NCBI RefSeq assembly: GCF_020382885.2
Contig: NC_058513.1
Coordinates: 18,377,641 to 18,441,640 of the forward strand
Source of the DNA: Scatophagus argus
Taxonomy: Eukaryota > Chordata > Actinopteri > Scatophagidae
Length of the DNA: 64,000 bases
Direction: 5' to 3'
The notes under the pieces: generated by a model
What the model was told of the DNA's origin: nothing
What the model saw: only the letters and a program-made list of their open reading frames with translations
Databases searched by the model: none
In this document: positions 1-11,002 of the stretch, one piece after another
Layout of the letters: each line of letters opens with the position of its first letter
Position numbering within the stretch: the first letter of the stretch is position 1
Translations under genes and position numbers: made by a program

Positions 1-2
1 CC

Positions 3-317
3 AGGGCTGAGACTGCAACAAGATGGCTAATAACAGCTGAACCTGTCAGTGCCAGCGGCCCTAACAAAGCCAAAGAGTTGGCACTGAGGGATGTGGTCCC
101 TGGCAGGGGGGGGTGGCGGCACATGTTTGGGCCCGGGGGGACATCACGTAGGCACAGCAGGGACACCTACGACCTCTTTGGACCGGACAGACAGGCCTGT
201 CGTCGTGTGTGCAGACGCTCAGGAACAGACTTAGACGACCACCATTTCAACTTTCATCAGTTAAATTTGATTGGGGGTAAAAAGATCCTGACTTTTACTC
301 CCACACACACACATTAG
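3..317 (+). other. Open frame running in from the left edge, unrecognised
   Basis: One forward frame is open from base 3 to a TAG at 315-317, about 104 codons, so it could be the end of an exon that starts outside the window. The translation is Arg/Gly-rich and ends in a Thr-His run derived from a short CA repeat, which argues against real coding. I recognise no domain. The stretch is GC-rich compared with what follows. Most likely a chance frame or noncoding transcript. Confidence 0.12.
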
Positions 318-3170
318 AATAAAAAGCTTTCGCTGTGTTTTTGTCTTACAGTAACTCAGCTGATAATCAGTTAAGGTTATTGAGACGGATGCAGGCATCC
401 TGATGCATGACTGTTCACTCACACTCCGCTGGTCATCTTAGAGTTTTACGAACAGTAGTCTCACTGTTCGCGTCTCTTTGGTGTTGTGACTGATGTTCAG
501 TCACCGCACAGCCTCTTAACGGGCAGTTATTACTGGTTTGTTATTCCTCATGGTTATTTTTGCCTTTATCTGATAGTAAAGCGACAGGCGGGAAAGGGAA
601 GGACACAGAGTTTTCTTCCTAATTTCCTCACTGAGGTGCTCCATGCAAGAAGCTGCTTATTTGAAGTCATTTCCTTAAGCGTCGCGTTTTGCAGCTTCTG
701 GTCTGCAGTCATCAGTGTGGTTTCTGAGTCTCCCGCTCTGTCTGATTTACTTCTGTTTCTGACTGAATGTCGATATGTTTAATGGCTACTGGTTATTTTA
801 CAGAAGCCAAATCAAATTGTAGAAAATGTCATTTTTTATTCTTATGTCAGACTAATGGATGAAAAATGTGGGCAGACAGTTGGTTGAATCCACATGGAGC
901 TGAAACATTTCCTTCATGTTTTATATTATAATCCAACCGAGTTGAAAAATTCAACCCCTCAGTTACAAAAAGATTGAAATGAAATCACTTTGATCTTTTA
1001 AAATTGACTCCCTCAACATAATTAGCAGCAATTATAGGAATATGTGGCATCTTATCACTGCACTGAAACTCTGTTTTTCTCTTTGTATTTATTTCATTTT
1101 AACTTTGCTATATTCTTTGAGCACTCGTGAGCTGCTCTCAACCGGACTGTTTTGCACTGCATTTGAAAGTTTAACCTTGAAGCCTTGAGGAACACACCTT
1201 CAGCTCCCAGAGATCAGGTGTGTCTGTCCACATCGCGGGAAGGATGAAGTTATCCCGGGCTTATTATTTCGATTTTGATGAGCCCCGTCAGATCACTGTC
1301 GAGCCCGGTGTGTCGGGCCAAGGGTGTGGAGGCTCAGGTACCGAGCCAGGAACAGGCTTTGTCAGTCCAGTTGCATCACAGATTTTATTCAGTCATTTCA
1401 TAATGGGCAGTAATCTGATGTTCTCGCGAGTTTAATAAGCTATCCATGCTGCACGGCAGGAGGAGCCCCATTGTGTGCGCGCAGGAATGTGCTGCTAAAA
1501 TGAAAAACATGAATTTTCCATTGGAACTCTATAGGAGCTCAGTGTAAGGATCGAGAGGCGGGTTCCCGAGGGAACCGTATAGTTTCCACCTGCGTTCAGT
1601 TGTGGGCAGGCTCACATGCCGGGAGGCTGAAGTTCTCAGTTTCCCTCCACTCTCCCTGCCCTCCCTGCGTGGCTGCTTTGTGGCGTTGGAGGCAGGAGCA
1701 GGAAGCATTTGTTGTGCACAGGATGCCCCCTGAACGCACCGCTCCCACTCGGCTAATAACTTTAACACTTCTTCTTCCTCTTGGCCGCGCACACAAACGG
1801 GACATGTTCACTTCCTCTTTGGCAGTGACTTCCTCTGCGGTCAGCGGGCACGACGTTCATCCGACTGCGTGTGGTCAGACGAGCCGAGTATGTCAGCTTT
1901 ACCTAACGTGAGCCGGTGTCTTTTCCAGATGATTTCTAAGGAAAGACCAATTCACCTCACCAGTGAGAGACTGGTGAATTGGTCCCGAAATCCATTTCCC
2001 TTTCCTTCCTTTATGAATCACAACCCATAATAAAAATATAGAAATAAAAAGAAAAGCTTTGTGGTGCTGAAGGCCCTGAGGAGCCACGCAGCTGCCCTGA
2101 GTGACGGCAGCAGAAACAGAAAACGCCGTCTCTAATCAGATGAAGTTAACTCAGTTGCTGTTAGTTCTTGGGAATCAGGATGCAGCATTTGTTTTTATCA
2201 CAGTTCTGACAGCTGATAACTCCAGACTCCAGACAAACCAGTAACCGAAACCACAAGGGCTCTTTTTCTCTTTGGACGAGTGAGTGATGGATTAATTAAG
2301 GGAAGTTTGGTCTCATTTTTTGAAATCTATGGAGAGAACTTTAATAAAAAGTTAAATATTCCTCTTCTTGTTTTCTGTGATGTGCTGTACTGTTTTTATT
2401 GGCTTGTCTCAGTTGTTTTAGGTGCTTTTATTGCACATGTTTGTTCTGTTTTCCGCTGGTTTACAGGAGGAGCATTATGTTCTTTTTGTGAGAGAAAAGT
2501 TAATAAAAATAAAGCAGTAAGAGTGACGTGACTTGGGGCACACAGAGCTGTTTTACAGGACCTGCCATTTTGATTTTTTAGGCTTTCATTTGTCCACTTT
2601 TTCTCACTCCTGCACAAAAATAACCCATGCAGAAAGGAATAAGAGTGCCAGGAAGCATTTCAGCTTCTGTGTGTCATTCCAACAAAAATATTCTTCTATT
2701 CTTTTTTATTTCTAGGTAATTCCCTCTCTTTCAAAGCTTCCCAAAAGGGAGCTGTGTTACGATATGTGAACATGACGTAACTCTGAGTCACAGTCAGCGT
2801 GTTGTGCTTTGAGATTAAAGACGGACTCAGTCGTGTTACACTTGTCACGTTTTCATTCGCCAAAACAGGATCTGATGAACCCCGTGATCCCAGAGCGGCG
2901 ATCTGAATAAAAACGATCAATGAATGGGAAATCTGTCAGCAGGAGATGACTTGTAGGTAGATGAGCAGAGGCCAGCGAGGAGGAAGTACTCCTCACCCCC
3001 CCTCCCCTCACCGTTGCATCCTTACACTGACTGATTCATCTCTTTCCCACTTTCTACAGAGAGGAGCAGGAAAAGCAGCATAAACACTTCTGGGATGGGG
3101 GGAGCAGGAGGGGTTTACAGGATGTTGTCTGAGTTTTAGATCCTGTTTTCTTCCCTTTTCCCAAGGAGCT
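318..3170. other. Gene-free stretch
   Basis: No exon-like segment with a recognisable protein match on either strand. Short open frames near 1220-1435 and 1529-1911 look like chance. The only distinct structure is the inverted repeat at 1945-1984, listed separately. Confidence 0.5.
1945..1984. repeat. Perfect 12-bp inverted repeat (hairpin)
   Basis: Left arm 1945-1956 (gaccaattcacc) and right arm 1973-1984 (ggtgaattggtc) are exact reverse complements around a 16-base loop. The loop carries a second overlapping pairing (tcaccag with ctggtga). It is not inside a recognised gene. A MITE remnant or a chance palindrome are both possible. Confidence 0.7.
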
Positions 3171-3179
3171 GCTCTAACG

Positions 3180-3310
3180 CAGGTGCACAGACAGCCCCCC
3201 ACCCCCCACCCCCCACCCTTCATCTGCACCACCCGCCCGCCCACCCGCCGCCAAGCCCCGCCCACAGCCTAAATATGTACGGCTCTTCCCCTCTTTCTTG
3301 GTGGTGACTC
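3180..3310 (+). promoter_or_regulatory. Promoter-like GC-rich patch, no gene assigned
   Basis: A C-rich run (3195-3218) is followed by CCCGCC/CCCGCCC GC-box motifs and then by an A/T element (cctaaatatg, about 3269-3278) resembling a TATA or CArG/MEF2 site. About 105 bases further on is a pyrimidine tract ending in AG (about 3402-3425). This is the order expected for a forward promoter with a short first exon, but I can assign no coding exon downstream. Low confidence. Confidence 0.25.
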
Positions 3311-5516
3311 CACTCCACACTGAGCCTTTTCTTGCTGCGTGGACTTTTAGTCCTGGCAGCCTGAGGAGATTAAAGAGGACGGAGGGATTTTCATCAGGAC
3401 TGTTTCTCTCTCTCTCTCTTAACAGGATGAAAATATCCTCTTGTCAGTCATGTCATGCAGTTGCAAATCCAGATGGCCTGAGTGGCTTTCTGCTATGCTG
3501 CCGAGGCCTGCACTGTGAGAGAAGGAAGATCGGGTCAATTCAGGCTTTGCTGAATGATATTTAGAGCAAAAAGCTGTAAATATCCCCCCACACACACACA
3601 CACGTCAACATGAAAGATGGTCTACTACTAACAGGATGTAATGGCTGCTTTTGGTTACTTAGAAGCCTAAATGTCAAAAGTTTAATGTGCATAAAAACTT
3701 TCAACTCACGTCCCCCTCTGACAAAACTCAGGGGCTGCATTTCATTATAAATCATTTTCCAGTTTTTAAGTGCGCTGCTCAGAAGAGTTTCCATGAGATC
3801 ATCAGCTGTCAGTATGGGAAGCCAGTCGATTATATTCTGAAACTCAAACCAGGGCGCACAGCAGCAGCGCAGCAGGCCTGCAGCCAGGAACGATGCACAA
3901 ACGGTGGCCATGAAGACTGTCCAACATGAACACGATCAGCCGAAGAGACTCTGTGGGGGGAAAGATAAAATGTGTGTGATGGGCGGAGTTAGGAGGTTTC
4001 TTACCTTGAAGGGAGGAAAAAGATTTCAAGAGGAAGTCTCAGCAGCAGGACAGCAACGCGTCCCACAGTTACTGTTTGTTGAACCAACAGGTGTGGCTGC
4101 TGTTCGCTCATAAAGACATCGAACATCAAAACCCCGAATGAGCTTCACTTTTACCAGTTTTACAGAGGAATGAAGGTCGTCATGCTGTGCAGACTTTTGA
4201 AATTAATGTTCGCTGTTATGGATTACACAAGTCATGTTGTCTTGGGAGGAAGTTAGAAAAACTGAAAAATCAAAAACTGTACAGCAGGCACGTAAAACGT
4301 AAAAGTATTTTATCGTTTTAAAGTACTGATATGATCCTCTAATGTTTCTTCAGAAATTAGGATACTATGGAATTTTTTCTGAGATTTAAAATTAACAAAA
4401 ACTTGCACGTTAATCAATAAATACAAAGAAAAAATAGATAAATAACGCTGTAATTCTCTTTTTTCTGCAAAAAGCACATCAGACACACAGAGGTTTTTAT
4501 TCTTTAAGCATCTTTAACTTGTTAACGTGTAAATCGCAAAAACGTTTATGCTCTACACTCTCAAAACTCCTTTTCATGTGAAATTTGAATTCTCATTAGA
4601 TGGCTGAAATGACTTTTATTCTTTTTGAGGTATTAAAGTTTTAAAAACACTTCTGTGCTTCTAGTTCTCCGGCTGTACACACTGCAGACTTCACTGATAT
4701 TTTAAAATGTTTTTGCATAAAGATGTCTTAAAATTTTGTAAAATTCATACATTTTTGCACACTTCTCAGCTGTGAATGATGATGATGAATATGATGATGT
4801 TTTGATAACGTGATGCATTTCAAAGTAATGCTGAAGTGTTTAAAAGTTCTGGTTATAAGTCATGTTTTTAATTAAAAAGCTTGAGAAGCTTCTAGATCAG
4901 TTTAGAAATAGAATGAATGATTTTCCATCCATAATTTTAAGTCTCACCTGTGACCAGTTCTATAATTTATGTGGTCAGAGAAATGACTGGACCTTTAATA
5001 TCCAAACAAAGCGTTGTGTAACAGCGAGGTGGTAAACAAAGTCCACCTCAGAGCGCTGAGTGCGACAGGAAACTCAGATGACGTTGGAGCACCAAGGAGA
5101 AAACACATTGTTGGAGCATAAAAAGCGAGCAGTTGTAGGGCGGTTAAAAATAAACAGAAGAGCGATCCCGTGACACCGGATAGTGTCGGGCATTTGGAAG
5201 AGGCTTGGCATCTCGCAGACCCTGACCTCAGCTTTGAGAGGTGACCTGATTTACACAAGGCGACCTGAGGTTCAGGCCGATGGTCAAACCTCCAGTCCTC
5301 GCAAATAATAAACATAAGTGAGCCACAGTGCAGCATTTTATTCAACTCTCTAAGAAGGCAGGATGGGGGGTTTTCCAGGCTGTGGGGTGAACTTCGCTCC
5401 CACAAGGTCTGAGAGATGGCTGAGAAAGGAAGGAAGACGTTGTGCAGTGCAGCGCAGAGCTAAAAATATCCACCTCGCAACTTAAAAGTCTAAGAGATGA
5501 CTTCAGAGGTGGAGGG
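3311..5516. other. Gene-free, AT-rich stretch
   Basis: Nothing recognisable. 4140-4980 is notably AT-rich with no usable open frame. Small frames around 3560-4110 have no domain, no plausible splice partners and no recognisable composition. Confidence 0.5.
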
Positions 5517-6113
5517 ATGTGCGTCAAAACACAGTGTGCATCAGAGCAGGTGGCGTGTGTGAGAAACACAGGTAGTTTGCTTTGTCACACGCTCGTCCAA
5601 TCAGCTCTCAGTGTGCTGAGTGAGTGCTCAGTGTTTACCTTCTCCGGGTTTGTTTTGCTTCTCTTAGCCCCTCACTCTCTCAGCTGGCTTTTGTTTGCCA
5701 GGGCGTGCAGGAGATTCTGTGTTTTTATTTTCCATTTTTTAGCACGCTATATCCTCATACTGTACGAGCAGGGAAGTTCAACGGGTCCAGTTCCCAGCCC
5801 TGAGGCACACCGCTTCAGAGCCGCCGTGCTACGTGACGCCTCTCTGGCCTCTGAAGGACGGTTTACTAACAAAACAGTCAGAGGCACTGAGGGCAACAAA
5901 AAGACTCAGAGGAACAGGAAGAAGGCAGCGACTGATCTGGTTCAAAGTAGATCCATTGAGACCGTTTTAGACGTCTTGAAGCATGCGATGTTATCCCCGT
6001 TTCAGCATTTCATCATGTCAACGCTACGGAGACGTGCAAAGTCCTCTCATGTTCATTCAGTCTGTCACAGAACCCTTCAGTCTTCTGTCCTCCCAGATTC
6101 AAAGACAAGCTGA
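5517..6113 (+). other. Unexplained 198-codon open frame
   Basis: An ATG at 5517 opens 198 codons to a stop at 6111-6113, and the frame is open further upstream. The predicted product has a hydrophobic middle part (about residues 40-85) and a basic C-terminal half, but I recognise no family. No convincing splice context or Kozak sequence supports it. In a window this size one frame of this length can arise by chance. It ends about 45 bases from a reverse-strand poly(A) signal. Confidence 0.12.
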
Positions 6114-6156
6114 AACAGAAGCAGACGCCAAGCTTATTGTGTAAAAATACCTCTTT

Positions 6157-6162
6157 TTTATT
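6157..6162 (-). terminator. Candidate distal poly(A) signal for map2k6
   Basis: TTTATT on the forward strand is AATAAA in reverse. Beyond it (below 6150) the reverse strand is U/GU-rich, as expected downstream of a cleavage site. This would end a 3' UTR of about 4.8 kb from the map2k6 stop. A proximal AATAAA at 10954-10959 and another at 9862-9867 are alternatives. Confidence 0.35.
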
Positions 6163-7234
6163 GAATTTCCATCATTACAATTGCACATAATCAGTTTGAG
6201 CAATCGAAAATATTCATAGAAATTCATTGAGCTCTAAATGAACAGTCATCAGTCTTTAGCAGAGGCTTTAGAGATGAGTGAATATACTGAGAACTTCACT
6301 TCCCGTGGGGCGAGGAGCCGAAGCCGCGGTAACCCTCCCAGAGCGCCACCAGACACCAACCAAAGACCCTTTTCCACGTACAGCAGCATCTCTGGATACG
6401 TCGAACACAAGTCCCCACCCCGAATAAAAGAGTACAACACCGCAACATCAGAAGTCACACACAGCTGCGTGAACCAGCAGTAAACCACCTGCAACAGAGA
6501 AACACGAAGCTCCACGGTTCACAAGTCAGGTCGTCGCATTCGAGAACGCTCGAAGCGCTGGGCAAAAAACAAAGCGTTCAAGAAACCGCAGCACGGTTCA
6601 CACACACACACGACACATTTACACTCCATATAATGTGGCACAACACAAAGTTGTAAAGGGCTGGAAGCGTCACACGCCGGCTTTTCGATTCATCCGCTGA
6701 CACATTTTGAGGATGAGGAAGAAGGTGAGCAAAATTTCCTCCGATTCTCTCCCAAGCCTCAAATCTGCACCTGACCTTCAAACATTTGAGTCTGGTTCCA
6801 GTAAAAGCCGCTCGCCTACTGGACGTTACAGACGCATCATCTAGAAATACGTGCCTGTTGCCGGGCGCTCAGATAAACTCAGAGGTTAAGAGGGGAATCA
6901 GGATGGGATGTGACAATAATCACCCGCGAAGGACAGTTTCCACTCGGACGTCCTGCTCCCCTTCGCCCCCAGCGACAGAGGTTTACTCAGCAGGTGAACA
7001 CGAGCCACAAATAGACTCATGGACGGGAATTCCCACATGCAAGCAGACACATGAATGCTCACGCAGAAACAAAAAGCCCTGACCTGTTAGAGAAGCTTCG
7101 GCTTGTAAAGAAAAGACCTTTTCTTGATGCAGGGAGGAGGAGGAGGAGGAGGGTGAAGGCTGTTTCTGACTCGCTCCATTATCTCCCCAGAGAGGAACAG
7201 CAGGGTAAAGATAGCACTGCCCTCTGGTCACTCA

Positions 7235-7236
<2 letters not shown>

Positions 7237-7266
<30 letters not shown>
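7237..7266. repeat. (CA)15 microsatellite
   Basis: Uninterrupted CA dinucleotides, downstream of map2k6. Confidence 0.95.
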
Positions 7267-7268
<2 letters not shown>

Positions 7269-10260
7269 AAAATGCCACGTGATGAGAGATTGGACTCGAC
7301 TCTTTTCTCATTACATCCTATTGGAAACTGAATATGAGTCAGATGTGATAGAAGTGTTGGTGCCGTTTGCAGAGCGAGTGAAGAAGATTTCTGAGCATCA
7401 CATACACAAGTGAAGGACTTCAGTAAATGTTATCCCCTTAAAAACAATATAACTTTACTCAATTCATTTAACGTCAGCATTAATACGACTGTGTGATATG
7501 GCTCCTGGGCACAGTGCAAAGCTTCAGGGCAGCATGCAGCGTCAGCGTGTCCCACAGAGGAACTAGAGGACAGAAACCGAGTCGAAGCATCGCTCACGAA
7601 CACTGAGACGTGTTTACATGTGAATGTTCACCACAGAAATGCGTCATTAGGCACTTAAAACACCTACAAACACTACAGGCAGCTAACTCACAGCTGTGAG
7701 ACCGTGCACGTCCAATGCTCACCAGGCGACAGGAGGCCTACGCACAAAGTCCTCCTCCTAAAAGACCTCCTCGTCTCCCTCAGCCCGACTCCACCTGCAC
7801 TCTCGCTCTTCTGCTCTGCGGTCACATTCGCTAAATTAGTGACGAACAAAGAGGACTCTGGTGGACCCGCGGGGTTCTTTTCCAGAGGACGAACCTGAGA
7901 CAGGCCACGCTGCACCTTAACGACATTTTCACTCTGGGAAAGTGTGACTTGAATTTGGCTAATTTCATCATGCAATAAAACACAAAGGAAATTTCTCAAG
8001 AGTACATTTCCATCCCTGGCACAGAATGGTTACTAATGGGGGACGCCTTAATGTCATCATTGTGGTGAGTGAGTTGGTTTGACCTTCTGACTCACCTTCA
8101 TTACAAAGGAAGAGCGCCAAGGAGCAGAAATGCATTGCAGGCCGTGGGACCTGAGCCCAGCGGGGAGCGGGTTACGGTGTGAAGGGTGACAGGAAAGTTG
8201 TCAGTCTGCTACACAACAGGAAACTCCCAGGCAGGTCGTACTGTTTCCAACGAGCAAAACAGCAACAACAGAAGAAAAGCAGATGCTAATGAATGAACCT
8301 GTCGCAGTCTGTTAAAGGCCCAGTCTGCAATCGTGTGTGTGTGTGTGTGCTTCTGTGCCAGCGTGGCGGCCATGTTGGTGTCTGTGACTAAACTACATGC
8401 TTCTTTACTGTTTTTACAACAAACTGAGACTTTCTTGACTTGCACAGTGACATCTGAAGTCGACTGCAGCGCATTTTGTCAAGGCAGGAAAATGACCACA
8501 GTGGCTAAAAAAGACCAATCAAAAATGTCCATGCATATGTTTTACAGTTTTTAGCGGCATTCTGTGAGTGTTGTTATGTGTTTTCAAGTTTTACATCACA
8601 GACCGAGCCTTTAAGCAACAATCAAACAACGTCAACACAGCTAAAGCGACACAGAAGACGGCCCCCAAAATGCAGAAAACATCAAGTGATGATCCAGCAA
8701 CAAGATATTTATAGTGAAGAAGGTGATGCAAACCCTCCAACTGTGACAATACCTGCCGTCCTGCCACAAACAGCAATTCAAGTTTCCTGTTTTGTCATTA
8801 GAGTTTTACTTGCATAACAACTGAAGCTCTGTGTGGGCAAACCGAAGCCCCAGAAAACACTGACAGAAGAAAGCCAAGAACTGAGGCACCACCAGAGATG
8901 ATACGAACGTGAAAGAAGTGAAGACGAACAGGAAGCGGAGTCGGGATGCCGTGGAGGGGGGGCGCCGATGAGACGGGACAGGCTGACATCCCCATCACAA
9001 CATATCACTTTCCGTTTCTACAGAGAGGCACAAAGAAGGCTTGCAAGGTACAGTTCAAAAGCGTTTACATGTTCGAGCCAAGAAGAACACGACAAAAACA
9101 CAAACGGCCCCACAAGAAAAGTCTCAAGTTTTCAGAGGGAGAACAGCAGTTGTAATAAATAAGAAAAAACTGCAGTAAATACATCTGGGGGAGGAAACAC
9201 CTGGATCTAAATAATAACAACAATAATTAATAGAATATTAATAATAATAATATCCAGTTCCTTTCATGTTGAACATGGAGTGGAGAGGGTTGTGATTGGC
9301 TCAGTACACACAACGAGGAGAAAATCTCCCACGACTGACCGCGATGTCAACACACACCTCACTAACAAACGTGTGTGTGTGCGTCGAGAAGGGCTGCACG
9401 ACCCATCACATTTACAATGTCGTCTCGTACCTCTGTGCAGTCTCACTACATCTGAGTTTCTGCTGCACCAAACTTCTGTCCTTAAAGGGTCACTTCACCC
9501 AAAATGGTTTTTAGAGAGAGACACTGCTGTTCTGCTTCCACGATGCTGAAGAGCAGGCAGACATCTCCAAAACTATCCAGAGGGATGAACAGCACCACGG
9601 GGAAGTCCAGGGTCGTTGCTGTTGAACCGCGTTTGACCGGGACTGAACACGGTGACAGAAACATCCACGGACAAAGAAAATCAAATAAATAAAAAGATCA
9701 GAACCAAATTAGTGTCCTCAACCAAAGAAGCCTCACATGAGCACGCACGTGTGAGGACAAAACACACCCTGCATTAAGACGCCACAGCCGAGTACAATAT
9801 CAAAGATAATCACGCCTAAAGACTTAAGCATTTCAATTATGCATTAAAATTTCCATCTAATTTTATTAGCTGCATGTAGAGGGTCACATTAATGCAAAGT
9901 CAGTGTGTGTTGAATAAAGAGTGTCAACTTTGTGGAGCCACACATCATGTTTACGTAAACATTCCACCATAACTTTGCATGTAAGACTTTGCAAGTTATT
10001 TAATGTATTCACACTGACTCGACATGGTATGAAAAACTTTGCAATAAATGTGACCTTTCACACTGAACTTATGTCATAAAATTACATGAAAATTAAAATG
10101 ACTGAAGCTTTTGGGCGTAATTATGTCTGCGGCCGCAAAAAATTCCCGAAAATCCTGCCACTCGGCTGTGAAAAAGATGGATAAGAGGAACTTCACTCAG
10201 AGCATCACTTTAACCGAGACTGCAGAGGCAATAGTTCATTCAAAACATCGTGCAGCCCTA

Positions 10261-10264
<4 letters not shown>

Positions 10265-10297
<33 letters not shown>

Positions 10298-10306
10298 ACA
10301 CTCACA
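10265..10306. repeat. (CA)n microsatellite with CTCA interruptions
   Basis: About 13 pure CA units, followed by CT-interrupted CA units. Confidence 0.93.
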
Positions 10307-10953
10307 GGCAGCCAGAGCCCAAAATGAGTAGTAGACCTCTGCTGTAATCGAGGGAATGCAGTTGAGGTGCAGTACCTATCTGTGACCACTAGGAGGGCCT
10401 CGACGTGAGGCTGCAGGTCTCCAACCATCAGACTCTGCAGCTGATTTCACTCAGAGAAAAATTCTGTACATGCAGTCAATTCATGAATCGATGCTTTGAA
10501 TATACAAACATTTAGATTATACATAGATAGTATTATATCATTCTTCTTTTCATATAACCTGCTCCTCGTTTCACTCTTCAGCAAAAAGAAAAAAAAAATT
10601 TGACCGCCGTGACGCTTTAACGTCACCACACGATGTAGCAGGCGGCGCACGCACACATCGGACCAGTGAGGGACTTTTTGCATACAGACGTCGTAAACGA
10701 TTCCAGATTAGGTGTGAGGCCTCTCCTGCCCTCCTCTGTCAGGTGATGTACACAGAACATGGACCAGGTGTGTGAGGGGGCGGGGTTTAAACTCCTCCTT
10801 CTGTTTCGTCAGCTGATCCTCTGGGCTCCATCTGACGGAGGAGGGAGGGGGTGGAGGTGGGAGCACGAAGCAGAGTCCTGCAGGTGTGAGGGGCTGTGAT
10901 TTTTGCTTCTTGTTTGTTTGTTGAATTTGCTTTTTTGTTTTTTTTTTAACTTA

Positions 10954-10959
10954 TTTATT
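10954..10959 (-). terminator. Candidate proximal poly(A) signal for map2k6
   Basis: Reverse-strand AATAAA lying 44 bases beyond the map2k6 stop codon. Its downstream flank is A-rich rather than GU-rich, which weakens it as a working site. Confidence 0.25.
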
Positions 10960-11002
10960 ATTTTTTTAATTACCACATCTTCCCTCCCTCCTGCGTGGCA
11001 AC

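Larger units (their letters stand above)
6163..11002 (-). other. Gene-free region, possible long map2k6 3' UTR
   Basis: Between the map2k6 stop codon and the reverse-strand AATAAA at 6157 there is no recognisable coding exon on either strand. The stretch contains (CA)n tracts at 7237-7266 and 10265-10306, a GGA-rich run near 7131-7152 and an AT-rich patch at 9205-9260. A continuous 3' UTR is an inference from the absence of other genes and the position of the signal. The short form ending near 10.94 kb is equally possible from sequence. Confidence 0.3.
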
